Below, piece after piece: positions 1 through 7,246 of a stretch of DNA of 14,084 nucleotides. Location of the stretch: contig USNJ01000037.1 of assembly GCA_900556055.1 (NCBI GenBank), positions 1 to 14,084 on the forward strand, in the 5' to 3' direction. The first letter of the stretch is position 1. Every line of letters starts with the position of its first letter. The notes beneath the pieces were generated by a model. The model ran no database searches, had not been told where the DNA came from, and saw only the letters and a program-made list of their open reading frames with translations. The stretch is from an uncultured Ruminococcus sp. GTDB lineage: Bacteria > Bacillota > Clostridia > Oscillospirales > Ruminococcaceae. The position numbers and the translations under genes were made by a program.

Positions 1-1290
1 GGTCTCCAGGATCTTGCAATCTACGAGATCTCTGATGATGCTGCTGCAACTACAATCAAGGCTCTTACAGATGCTAAGGCTGTATTTGCTAAGTATGATG
101 CTGCTTCTAAGGCAGTTCCTGCTGCAGCTCCTGCAAAGCCTACTGATTCTTCTATCGACCTCGATGGCACAGGTGCTGTAACAGTTCCTGGCGATGAAGT
201 TGTTACATGGGAAGAAGTTGCTGGTAAGAAGGTAATCACTTCTACAACAAAGAAGGGTGAATTCCTTGCTGCTGCTGCTGAGGCTGATGTAGCTACACAT
301 AACACAGCTGCTAAGAAGTATGCTGATGACGTTAAGGCTTACGATGCTGCTGTTAAGGCTTCTACAGATGCTAAGGCTGCATACGATGCACTCGCTGCTG
401 ACCTCAAGCTCGGCTCTCTTGATGCTTACGATGCTGCTATCGAGGCTGCAAAGGCTGCTTCTAAGGGCACATATGTTGGCGTTGAGGTTAAGTCCACAAC
501 TCCTACAGCTGAAACACTGTTCACAAAGTTCGAGTCCAACAAGGTTGGTCTTAAGTCCGGTATCACAGTAGATAGCGGCGTTGTTAAGACTGTATCTGCT
601 GACCTCGGAGCTTGGAAGCCTGATGCTCTCCGTCAGATCCGTGATGCTATCGCTGACAACAGCGGCGTTACACTGACATTCACAGCTAAGGACAACTTCG
701 ATGATGCTGCATACAGAGCTTGGGCTAAGTCTGTTGGCGGTGCAAACCTCAACTGGACAGCTACAAACGGCGTTTGGGATACAGACAACACTAAGGATTC
801 CTACGATCCTTGGGGCGTATCAATGTTCACAGGCGCAATCGTACTGAACAGAGACTTCTCCAAGCAGTTCTCCGCTTCCGGTCTTGTTGATTGGGGCACA
901 AACACAATCACATTTGATTGGGATGAGCTGACAGAAGGTAGATTCTATGATGCTTCCGTAGTTCTCCACTCCGTTGAGCTCCTCTCTACTCAGAACGTAG
1001 AGTGGGTATCCTGCACAGTTACAGTTCCTGAGCAGGAAGCAGCTTCCGATTCCGCTGATTCTTCCCAGGGCAAGACTGAGGATCCCGATGAGATCGAGAC
1101 TACTCCCGTAGAGACTGAGGTTATCACAGAGGCTCCTGTTGAGACAGAGGCTCCTGCAACTGAGGCTCCCGCTGAGACAACAGCTGTTGCTCCCGTAGAG
1201 AACATTCCTACAGGTAACGCTCCTGTTGCTCTGGCTGTAATTCCTGTTGCTCTTGCAGCTGCAGCAATTATCGCTAAGAAGAGAGGCTAA
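1..1290 (+). CDS. Cell-surface protein, 3' part (N-terminus outside window)
   Basis: The frame is open from the first base to the TAA at 1288-1290, giving 429 visible residues; the true start lies upstream and the ATG at 823 is internal. Residues 1-160 are alanine/lysine-rich and helical, with repeated YDAA-type units (AKYDAASKA, AYDAAVKA, AYDAAIEAAKAASKG). About 160-342 are beta-rich with many aromatics (LGAWKP, NLNWTATNGVWD, DPWGVSMFTG), resembling a binding or adhesion domain that I cannot assign to a family. Residues 343-400 are a Thr/Glu/Ala/Pro linker with repeated TEAP/VETE units, as in wall-spanning stalks. The tail is NIPTGNAP, about 18 hydrophobic residues, then KKRG: the layout of a sortase signal, although the motif lacks the spacer residue of LPxTG. 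Alanine is almost always GCT, unlike the downstream operon, which suggests strong expression. A surface role is well supported; the ligand is unknown. Confidence 0.8.
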   Translation, partial: GLQDLAIYEISDDAAATTIKALTDAKAVFAKYDAASKAVPAAAPAKPTDSSIDLDGTGAVTVPGDEVVTWEEVAGKKVITSTTKKGEFLAAAAEADVATHNTAAKKYADDVKAYDAAVKASTDAKAAYDALAADLKLGSLDAYDAAIEAAKAASKGTYVGVEVKSTTPTAETLFTKFESNKVGLKSGITVDSGVVKTVSADLGAWKPDALRQIRDAIADNSGVTLTFTAKDNFDDAAYRAWAKSVGGANLNWTATNGVWDTDNTKDSYDPWGVSMFTGAIVLNRDFSKQFSASGLVDWGTNTITFDWDELTEGRFYDASVVLHSVELLSTQNVEWVSCTVTVPEQEAASDSADSSQGKTEDPDEIETTPVETEVITEAPVETEAPATEAPAETTAVAPVENIPTGNAPVALAVIPVALAAAAIIAKKRG

Positions 1291-1343
1291 TTCATAGCCC
1301 CCACACGATTTAGATTACTTACGTTTTCTAACATCATATAAAG

Positions 1344-1387
1344 GCACCCCGTCCGTATGCAGAGCGGACGGGGTGCTTCTTTTTTTG
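1344..1387 (+). terminator. Intrinsic terminator of the surface protein gene
   Basis: A perfect 12-bp GC-rich stem (GCACCCCGTCCG at 1344-1355 with CGGACGGGGTGC at 1365-1376) and a 9-base loop are followed directly by a T-rich run (TTCTTTTTTTT). It begins about 53 bases after the stop codon and is a textbook rho-independent terminator. Confidence 0.93.
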
Positions 1388-1418
1388 CGGCAATGGTTTT
1401 CCATTGCATCTATTTGAT

Positions 1419-1459
1419 ATGAAAAAAGCTCCCGATATTGACATCGGGAGCTTTTTCAT
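1419..1459 (-). terminator. Intrinsic terminator of the antitoxin gene (probably bidirectional)
   Basis: The inverted repeat pairs ATGAAAAAAGCTCCCGAT (1419-1436) with ATCGGGAGCTTTTTCAT (1443-1459) around a 6-base loop. Read on the minus strand, the GC core GAGCTCCCGAT-type stem ends in AGCTTTTTTCAT right after the antitoxin stop codon. The A-run and T-run on the two flanks mean it can act in both directions. A small hairpin (GCAATGG-TTTT-CCATTGC, 1390-1407) lies between it and the preceding terminator. Confidence 0.85.
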
Positions 1460-1460
1460 A

Positions 1461-1724
1461 TTAATCTATATCATTTAGTTCGTGAAGAACAAGCTTAGCT
1501 TTTCCCGAATCAATATCGGAAATGATCTTTTCGAGCCGCTTCATGTTTTCTTCGGAGTAGAAAGGATCAACACTGACATCAAAAGGTATCCTTTTTTCCC
1601 TCGCAACCTTTTTGGCAAAAATAATAAATGCCGTTGACATATTCATTCCAAGCTCTTTGCAGGTCGATTCCATATTTTTTTTCAGATCTTCGTCCATTCG
1701 GAAATTGACCATAGTCTGTGCCAT
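1461..1724 (-). CDS. RelB/DinJ-family antitoxin, without adjacent toxin
   Basis: Small DNA-binding antitoxin of the ribbon-helix-helix type. In known type II systems such a protein represses its own promoter and neutralises a RelE/YafQ-type mRNA-cleaving toxin. The N-terminus (TMVNFRMDEDLKK) supplies the RHH beta strand, followed by two helices (MESTCKELGMNMSTAFIIFAKK), and the C-terminal part (SDIDSGKAKL) resembles the toxin-binding tail of this family. I place the start at 1724 (MAQTMVNF, 87 aa), not the ATG at 1733: AAGGAG at 1739-1734 is 9 bases from the 1724 ATG but abuts the 1733 ATG. A toxin gene normally follows; here a terminator follows at once and no toxin frame is present on either side. 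It may be an orphan acting on a distant partner, a remnant, or a plain regulator. Confidence 0.87.
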   Translation of the reverse strand: MAQTMVNFRMDEDLKKNMESTCKELGMNMSTAFIIFAKKVAREKRIPFDVSVDPFYSEENMKRLEKIISDIDSGKAKLVLHELNDID

Positions 1725-1746
1725 AACTATCATCTCCTTTATTTAT

Positions 1747-1775
1747 AGTATATCACATAATACATACAATGTCAA
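1747..1775 (-). promoter_or_regulatory. Sigma-A promoter of the antitoxin gene
   Basis: On the minus strand a consensus -35 TTGACA (1775-1770) and a -10 TATACT (1752-1747) are separated by exactly 17 bases. The -10 lies about 22 bases upstream of the antitoxin start codon, leaving a short leader with the AAGGAG site. Confidence 0.85.
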
Positions 1776-1789
1776 GCATATGCTTTACA
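1770..1789. promoter_or_regulatory. Palindromic operator candidate over the antitoxin -35 box
   Basis: A perfect 12-bp palindrome AAGCATATGCTT (1774-1785) extends to a 20-bp near-palindrome with flanking TGT and ACA (9 of 10 half-site positions match). It overlaps the -35 hexamer, where an autorepressing RHH antitoxin would be expected to bind. Binding is inferred from position and symmetry only. Confidence 0.5.
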
Positions 1790-1911
1790 GATTTGGGCGG
1801 CAAATTAAAATCTCAAACCCCGCCGATTTGCATAAAAATTTACCGTCACTTTCATTTTGTGCATTGTGCCGAATTTATGCGCATTTCACAACAAAAAAGC
1901 ATGCGGAAATC

Positions 1912-1928
1912 GTTTACAAAGTGTAAAC
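1912..1928. promoter_or_regulatory. Perfect palindrome, possible operator
   Basis: GTTTACA-AAG-TGTAAAC is a perfect 7-bp inverted repeat with a 3-base centre, a size and symmetry typical of a dimeric regulator site. It is followed by ATTTTTG, so a weak AT-rich terminator hairpin is an alternative. No regulator is encoded nearby. Confidence 0.35.
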
Positions 1929-2094
1929 ATTTTTGATGTTCATATTTTTAAACTAACCTTAAATCTCCTTTATTCTTCCTCGGCTTTCTCTTATTTGTCA
2001 CATATTTATCCTTTGATTGTCATTTTCAACAGCATGTGAGTGATGTGTTTGTGAAAATCGCCAAAAAAACGTCATATCGAAGTTATTTTAACTT

Positions 2095-2102
2095 AAACGT
2101 TT
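2095..2102. promoter_or_regulatory. AAACGTTT palindrome upstream of the operon promoter
   Basis: An 8-bp palindrome centred on CG ends 8 bases before the -35 box of the transporter promoter. LacI-family regulators and CcpA recognise CG-centred palindromes, and sugar-transport operons are often under such control. The match to the full cre consensus is poor, so this is only a candidate. Confidence 0.3.
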
Positions 2103-2110
2103 CCGTCCGC

Positions 2111-2139
2111 TTGACAAATCTTATGCATATTGTTATAAT
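2111..2139 (+). promoter_or_regulatory. Sigma-A promoter of the transporter operon
   Basis: Perfect -35 TTGACA (2111-2116) and perfect -10 TATAAT (2134-2139) with a 17-base spacer, plus a TG extended -10 element at 2131-2132. Transcription should begin near 2146, leaving a leader of about 165 bases before the first start codon. Such a consensus promoter suggests strong expression held in check by a repressor or by the leader. Confidence 0.9.
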
Positions 2140-2210
2140 GTTAGTAAGATACTTATGCGTTATTAGTCAGAATGACATATAATGGGATATAAGATTATAC
2201 ATTTTGCACA

Positions 2211-2256
2211 AAAACATTCGTGTCCAAGCCTCGGATACGAATGATGTTTTGATTTT
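2211..2256 (+). promoter_or_regulatory. Leader hairpin, possible attenuator
   Basis: In the untranslated leader, CATTCGTGTCC (2215-2225) pairs with GGATACGAATG (2233-2243) in an 11-bp stem with one G-T pair and a 7-base loop. AAAA (2211-2214) can extend it with TTTT (2247-2250) across a 3-base bulge. TTTTGATTTT follows, a broken T-run, so this may be a weak terminator or attenuator, or a protein- or RNA-binding structure. It matches no riboswitch I recognise. Confidence 0.45.
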
Positions 2257-2312
2257 AAGTGTATCGTTTCTTCCTGCGTAAGTCCTTAAATCCTATGAAA
2301 GGTGGTCATTAA

Positions 2313-5228
2313 GTGTCTAAAAAATCCAACCTGAAAAGGCTGCTGGCTTCGGCTGCTGCTCTGATAATGGCATGCTCTGCCGTTCCGATGACTGTCTTTG
2401 CGGATACAGCCGACACGGCGGATTCCGATACGTCCGCTTCCGCCGAAAACACCGCTTCCGACAGCGAGCAGTCAGGCTTCGTAAAGCAAAAGACTTACAG
2501 TGATTATTATGACGAAATTGCAGACAAGCCGCGCCCCGAGGAAACGGTCACAGCCGAATTTACAGACGCTTCCGATGAAACAGAATGTTCAGTAGAATCC
2601 TATGAGGGCAAGGAAAACGTTCTCGTATGGTCTAACCAGGAGGGCGCTGTTACCTATGAGGTGGACGTTCCCACAGCCGGTGCGTATAACCTCGAAGTAA
2701 CATATTTCCCCCTCACAGGCGGAAACACAACCACTGAAATGTCCGTCCTCTTAGACGGCGTTTCCCCTTACGATACCGCTACCCGTGCATCTTTCCCCAG
2801 AACATGGGTCAATGCGTATCCCATCAAAACAGATTCCAAGGACAATGAGGTGCGTCCTCCGCAGGTAGAACAGCCCGAGTGGACGACGATCTCTCTCCGT
2901 GATGTCGATGGTCTGTTCAACGACCCCCTCTATTTCTATTTCGATGAGGGCAAGCACACCATCACTTTCGAATCCTATAAGGCAAGCGTTGCTATCGCTG
3001 AGGTAAAGCTCGTGAATTCTAAGGGATTTGCTGAGTATACAAAGCCCTCCGATTCCGATCTCGCCGCTAATTCCGATGCCGAAGTTATCCGCATCGAGGG
3101 CGAACACGCTGATACCAAGTCCGATCAGACACTTTATCCTACATATGACAGAGGCAGCTACCTCACTTCTCCCTCAAACCCCACAAAACAGCGTTATAAC
3201 ACAATAGGCGAGGGTACATGGGACAGCGCAGGACAGTCTATCACATGGAATGTAGATGTCGATAAGGACGGATATTATAAGCTCGGCATCAAGGCACGCC
3301 AGAACTCTATGCGCGGTATGTACTCGAACCGCCGGGTATACATTGACGGCGAAGTTCCGAATGATGCTTATGCCCAGGTGAAGTTCTATTACGATGCTGA
3401 CTGGGAATGCGTATCTCCCGAAGATGATAACGGCGACCCTGCCTATGTTTATCTGACAAAGGGCAAGCACACCCTGACTATGGAAGTTATCCCCGGTGAG
3501 ATAGGCGACTCTATGAGACGTCTGGACTCCGTTGTTTACGATGTCAACCAGTATTACAGAAAGATACTTATGATCACGGGACCTAACCCCGATAAGTATA
3601 CCGATTATAACGTTGATAAGGAGATCCCCGAACTTATCTCCGAATTCACACGTCTGAGAGATGCTCTTTATGAGGAGAAGGCGAATATTGAGTCGCTTTC
3701 AAATCAGGGCGGTTCTGAGGCTGCCGCTCTTGAACGTCTTGCTATCGTTCTCGACAGATGTATCGAGAAGAAAAACAAGATCCCCCAGATGATCTCAACG
3801 CTGAAGGATAACGTTGCTTCCGTTTCCTCGTGGATGCGTCAGTACCGTACTCAGCCGCTCCAGATCGACTATTTCGAGCTTGCGCCCGCTTCCAAGGACT
3901 TCACTTCCTGCAAGGAACAGTTCTTCAAGAGCCTGTCGTTCAGCACAAAGTCCTTCTTCGGCTCCTTCGTTGAGGATTACACCGTTCTTTCCGATGTTTC
4001 GCAGGATTCCATCAACGTATGGGTCGGACTCGGACGTGACCAGACGGTCGTTGTCAAGGAGCTTGTTGACTCCCAGTTCGTTCCCGAATATAACATAAAC
4101 GTTTCCATCAACCTCGTTCAGGGAAGCATCATGGAGGCTGTTATGGCGGGCAAGGGTCCTGACGTGTCGCTCTTCTGCGGCGGTGAGTTCCCGATAAACC
4201 TCGCTATCCGTGACCTTATCCTCCCGCTCGATGAGATGGACGGCTTCGATGAGATAAAGGACAGATTCCAGGATACCGCTTTCGTGCATTATACTTTCAA
4301 TGATCGCGTTTACGGTGTGCCTATCTCAAGAACCTTCCCGATGATGTTCTACCGTACCGATGTTCTCGCAGGTATCGGCATAGACGATCCCCCCGAGACA
4401 TGGGACGATCTCATTGATATGCTCCCCGCTATCCAGAGAGCTTATCTCATGCCCGGTCTTGTCCTCCCTGTAAACGTAAACGGCAACGCTGTTGCTGCTG
4501 CTACCGAGTCAGGTCACACATTCGCTCTGCTGACTCTCCAGAGAGGCATCAACTATTATAATGACGATCAGACTGCTACCACATTTGAAACTCAGGAAGC
4601 TGTTGACGCTTTCGAGCAGTGGGTAAAGTTCTATACTACATATAACTTCGATCAGCAGTACGATGCTTTCACACGTTTCAGAACAGGTGAGGCTCCTATC
4701 GTTATCCAGAACTACAATACTTTCTATAATCAGCTGAATGTCGCAGCTCCTGAGATCAAGGGACTCTGGGACTTCACTTCCGTTCCCGGAACACTCCGCG
4801 AGGACGGCACGGTTTCTCACGCTGCAAACTCCAACGGCTCAGGCGTTGTTATCCTTAAGGACTGCAAGAACGTTGACGCTGCATGGGAATTCATCAAGTG
4901 GTTCACTTCTACCGACGTTATGGTTTCCTACGGTCAGAACGTTGAAGGCGTAATGGGCCCTCTCGGAAGATTTGACTCCGCTAACCCCGAAGCTTTACAG
5001 AGACTCAACTGGTCCAAGAAGGATCTCACTAAGATCATGGCTCAGATGGATGAACTTGAAGAAATTCCCATCACGCCGTCGTCCTACGTTGTAACACGAA
5101 GCATCATGAACGCATTCAGAACCTGCGTAAACGATGCTGAGAATCCCCGTGAAACACTGAGATGGTACAACAGGGACATCAATGCCGAGATCACAAGAAA
5201 ACGTGAGAACCTCGGTCTCGATGATTAA
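2313..5228 (+). CDS. ABC transporter solute-binding protein fused to two CBM-like domains
   Basis: Extracytoplasmic binding component of a carbohydrate (CUT1-type) ABC transporter. The start is GTG at 2313, 7 bases after AGGTGG (2300-2305). A signal peptide (SKKSNLKRLL, hydrophobic stretch, VFA-DT) should be cut after about residue 30. Residues 75-235 form a beta-sandwich carbohydrate-binding-like domain ending GKHTITFES and AIAEVKL. About 257-410 form a second one (VIRIEGEHAD, then GKHTLTMEV and RRLDSVVYDV) of CBM6/CBM35 flavour. Residues 430-515 are helical, probably a spacer. From about 565 to the end is the binding-protein fold (INVWVGLGRDQ, VVKELVDSQF, AGKGPDVSLF, YGVPISRTFPMMFYRTD, PPETWDDLIDML, TGEAPIVIQ, AAWEFIKWFTS). 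Typical binding proteins are 400-550 aa; this one is 971. It heads the operon, 21 bases before the first permease gene. C21 after IMA is a poor lipobox, so lipidation is less likely than secretion. The sugar ligand cannot be read from sequence. Confidence 0.9.
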   Translation: MSKKSNLKRLLASAAALIMACSAVPMTVFADTADTADSDTSASAENTASDSEQSGFVKQKTYSDYYDEIADKPRPEETVTAEFTDASDETECSVESYEGKENVLVWSNQEGAVTYEVDVPTAGAYNLEVTYFPLTGGNTTTEMSVLLDGVSPYDTATRASFPRTWVNAYPIKTDSKDNEVRPPQVEQPEWTTISLRDVDGLFNDPLYFYFDEGKHTITFESYKASVAIAEVKLVNSKGFAEYTKPSDSDLAANSDAEVIRIEGEHADTKSDQTLYPTYDRGSYLTSPSNPTKQRYNTIGEGTWDSAGQSITWNVDVDKDGYYKLGIKARQNSMRGMYSNRRVYIDGEVPNDAYAQVKFYYDADWECVSPEDDNGDPAYVYLTKGKHTLTMEVIPGEIGDSMRRLDSVVYDVNQYYRKILMITGPNPDKYTDYNVDKEIPELISEFTRLRDALYEEKANIESLSNQGGSEAAALERLAIVLDRCIEKKNKIPQMISTLKDNVASVSSWMRQYRTQPLQIDYFELAPASKDFTSCKEQFFKSLSFSTKSFFGSFVEDYTVLSDVSQDSINVWVGLGRDQTVVVKELVDSQFVPEYNINVSINLVQGSIMEAVMAGKGPDVSLFCGGEFPINLAIRDLILPLDEMDGFDEIKDRFQDTAFVHYTFNDRVYGVPISRTFPMMFYRTDVLAGIGIDDPPETWDDLIDMLPAIQRAYLMPGLVLPVNVNGNAVAAATESGHTFALLTLQRGINYYNDDQTATTFETQEAVDAFEQWVKFYTTYNFDQQYDAFTRFRTGEAPIVIQNYNTFYNQLNVAAPEIKGLWDFTSVPGTLREDGTVSHAANSNGSGVVILKDCKNVDAAWEFIKWFTSTDVMVSYGQNVEGVMGPLGRFDSANPEALQRLNWSKKDLTKIMAQMDELEEIPITPSSYVVTRSIMNAFRTCVNDAENPRETLRWYNRDINAEITRKRENLGLDD

Positions 5229-5249
5229 TTCAGTCAGGAGGGATTAAAT

Positions 5250-6218
5250 TTGGCATCTTCATCCGAGCCCGCTAAGAAGGAGATTCTTCTCCCCTCCGAG
5301 CGGAAAATGAGCCGTAAAGAACGCTGGGCATATACCCGCCATGAAATGAAGAGAAATTACATGTGCTACGTTATGCTTGCGCCGTTCATGCTGCTCTTCC
5401 TCGTATTTACGGTAATACCCGTTATCATGTCGCTGCCTATCGGCTTCACAAGCTTCGATATGGCGCACTTCCCGAAGTGGATAGGATTTCAGAATTTCTA
5501 TACTCTGTTCCTTGAGGACGATGTTTTCCTCATCGCTGTCAGAACCACTATCATCTTCGCTATCTTTACAGGACCGCTCAGCTATTTCCTGAGCTTCCTG
5601 CTCGCCTGGCTCATCAATGAGCTTCATCCCGCTCTGAAGACACTGTTTACGCTCGTTTTCTATGCGCCTTCTATGGCAGGAAACATCTACTTCGTATGGC
5701 AGCTGATCTTCAGCGGTGATACCTACGGCTACGCAAACGCCGCTCTTATGGAACTCGGCATCACAAACTCCGCTATCCAGTGGCTTACAGATGCGAACTA
5801 TGTTCTCCCCTGCGTTATCATAGTTCAGCTCTGGCTCTCAATGGGCGCAGGCTTCCTTGCTCTGCGTGCAGGCTTCCAGGGCATCGACAAGTCCATGTAC
5901 GAGGCGGGTGCTATCGAGGGAATCAAGAACAGATGGCAGGAGCTTATCTACATCACTCTGCCTTCTATGGGACCTCAGCTGATGTTCGCCGCTGTTCAGC
6001 AGATCGTTACAGCCTTCACAGCCGATCTCGTCGGCAGACAGCTCGCCGGCTTCCCGTCGACTGACTATAAGGTACATACGATCATGACGCACGCTTTCGA
6101 CTACGGTTATATCCGTTACGAGATGGGTTATGCGTCCGCAATATGCTTTGTTCTGTTTATCGTAATGCTGTTGTGTAATGCGCTTATCCGCCGTATCCTC
6201 AGCAAATATATTGACTGA
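5250..6218 (+). CDS. ABC sugar transporter permease, MalF type (pair A)
   Basis: Integral membrane subunit of a CUT1-type importer, expected to form a heterodimer with the next gene's product. Translation starts at TTG 5250, 8 bases after AGGAGG (5236-5241); 322 aa. A charged cytoplasmic N-terminus (about 35 residues) precedes roughly six membrane segments near 39-60, 98-121, 132-153, 188-208, 243-262 and 292-313. The EAA loop that contacts the ATPase is clear at 218-238: EAG, then G224, then ITLP. The segment order and the SMYEAGAIEG motif are typical of the MalF/UgpA/LacF group. It follows the binding protein by 21 bases and precedes its MalG-type partner by 15. The substrate is unknown but presumably the ligand of the upstream binding protein. 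Confidence 0.92.
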   Translation: MASSSEPAKKEILLPSERKMSRKERWAYTRHEMKRNYMCYVMLAPFMLLFLVFTVIPVIMSLPIGFTSFDMAHFPKWIGFQNFYTLFLEDDVFLIAVRTTIIFAIFTGPLSYFLSFLLAWLINELHPALKTLFTLVFYAPSMAGNIYFVWQLIFSGDTYGYANAALMELGITNSAIQWLTDANYVLPCVIIVQLWLSMGAGFLALRAGFQGIDKSMYEAGAIEGIKNRWQELIYITLPSMGPQLMFAAVQQIVTAFTADLVGRQLAGFPSTDYKVHTIMTHAFDYGYIRYEMGYASAICFVLFIVMLLCNALIRRILSKYID

Positions 6219-6233
6219 CGGGGGTGAGTGATA

Positions 6234-7211
6234 GTGCTGAAAAACAAGAAAAATCTCAAACCGTCCGAGCTGGCTGCCCTTCAGGAAGCGGAAAACGCCG
6301 CTGCCCTCGAAGCGCTCCGCAAACGCCGTGAGAAGGAACACCGCAAGATGGAAAAGAGCAAGGGTTCCAACAAGCGTGTCGGCAAGTCGTGGAAAAACGA
6401 CGTAGGCATCTTTCTGGTGCTGACTATCCTCGGACTCTTTATGATCTTCCCGATCTATCTGGCTATCATCAACTCGCTGAAGCCTGTTCAGGAGATCTTT
6501 ATCATGCCTCCTAAGCTCTACGCTATGGAGCCTACACTCGATAACTTCGATGACCTCTTCAAGGTCGCAAACAACTCATGGGTACCGTTCTCAAGAAACG
6601 TTTTCAACAGCGTTTTCGTTACCGTTACAGCAACCGTTTTCCACATTCTGTTCGCTTCGACAGCCGCTTTCGTACTTTCCAAGTGCAAATTCCCCGGCTT
6701 CAAGTTCCTGAATGAGGTAATCGTTGTGGCAATGCTCTTTACCAGTACCGTTCTTTACATCATGCAGTACCTGGTAATGGCAGAGCTCGGAATGATCAAC
6801 ACCTACTGGGCGCTGATCCTTCCTATCATCGCTACGCCTATGGACCTCTACCTGATGCGTCAGAGTATGTCTCAGCTGCCCGACGCTATGATCGAGGCTG
6901 CCAAGATCGACGGCGCAGGTCTTATGAGGATCTGCTGGGGCATCGTAATGCCTAACTCAAAGCCGGCTCTTATGACAATCATCATCTTCCAGTTCCAGGC
7001 TGCATGGAATGCGACAGGCGGTCTCTTCATCTACGATGAGGCACTCAAAACAATGCCGACAGTCGTTCAGCAGATCGCTGCGGCAGGTCTGGCAAGACAG
7101 GGTGCGATCGCTGCATCGGCAGTCGTACTCATGGTTCCGCCGCTGCTTATATTCATTCTCGCACAGAGGAACGTTATGGAAACAATGGCTCATTCAGGTA
7201 TCAAGGATTGA
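6234..7211 (+). CDS. ABC sugar transporter permease, MalG type (pair A)
   Basis: Second membrane subunit of the first permease pair. Two GTG starts are possible; I prefer 6234 (MLKNKKN, 325 aa) because the GG-GGTGA site at 6220-6227 leaves a normal 9-base gap there but only 3 bases to GTG 6228. Residues 1-55 are a highly charged, probably helical cytoplasmic extension (SELAALQEAE, EALRKRREKEHRK), longer than usual for MalG proteins. Membrane segments follow from about 57. The EAA loop is near-consensus at 221-240: EAAKIDG, nine residues, IVMP. The C-terminus ETMAHSGIKD matches the conserved MalG-type tail. The gene lies 15 bases after the MalF-type gene, and a 35-base gap leads to the NHL/TPR gene. 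Confidence 0.92.
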   Translation: MLKNKKNLKPSELAALQEAENAAALEALRKRREKEHRKMEKSKGSNKRVGKSWKNDVGIFLVLTILGLFMIFPIYLAIINSLKPVQEIFIMPPKLYAMEPTLDNFDDLFKVANNSWVPFSRNVFNSVFVTVTATVFHILFASTAAFVLSKCKFPGFKFLNEVIVVAMLFTSTVLYIMQYLVMAELGMINTYWALILPIIATPMDLYLMRQSMSQLPDAMIEAAKIDGAGLMRICWGIVMPNSKPALMTIIIFQFQAAWNATGGLFIYDEALKTMPTVVQQIAAAGLARQGAIAASAVVLMVPPLLIFILAQRNVMETMAHSGIKD

Positions 7212-7246
7212 TGAGCTGTACAACTTAAAGAAAAGGGTGATGATTT

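Larger units (their letters stand above)
1790..2110. other. AT-rich intergenic stretch without a convincing gene
   Basis: About 300 bases between the divergent antitoxin and transporter promoters. The short open frames here (1612-1926 and 1857-2039 on the plus strand) have no proper ribosome binding site, no recognisable motifs and overlap regulatory sequence, so I treat them as chance. Two palindromes stand out and are listed separately, at 1912-1928 and 2095-2102. Confidence 0.6.

Noticed and set aside
320..571. Plus-strand 83-codon frame and the minus-strand frame at 21-305
   Set aside because: Both are shadows of the GCT-rich surface protein frame, giving low-complexity leucine-rich or alanine/serine-rich translations.
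1612..2039. Two plus-strand open frames (104 and 60 codons) between the antitoxin and the transporter operon
   Set aside because: They overlap the antitoxin gene and its promoter, lack a ribosome binding site and show no family motif; composition is that of AT-rich noncoding DNA.
2178..2183. Second TATAAT in the operon leader as an extra promoter
   Set aside because: No -35-like hexamer lies 16-18 bases upstream; the TTGACA/TATAAT pair at 2111-2139 is far better.
2313..2403. Lipoprotein signal (IMAC, cysteine 21) in the solute-binding protein
   Set aside because: Methionine just before the alanine is a poor lipobox and a good signal peptidase I site (VFA-DT) follows; lipidation stays possible but is not called.
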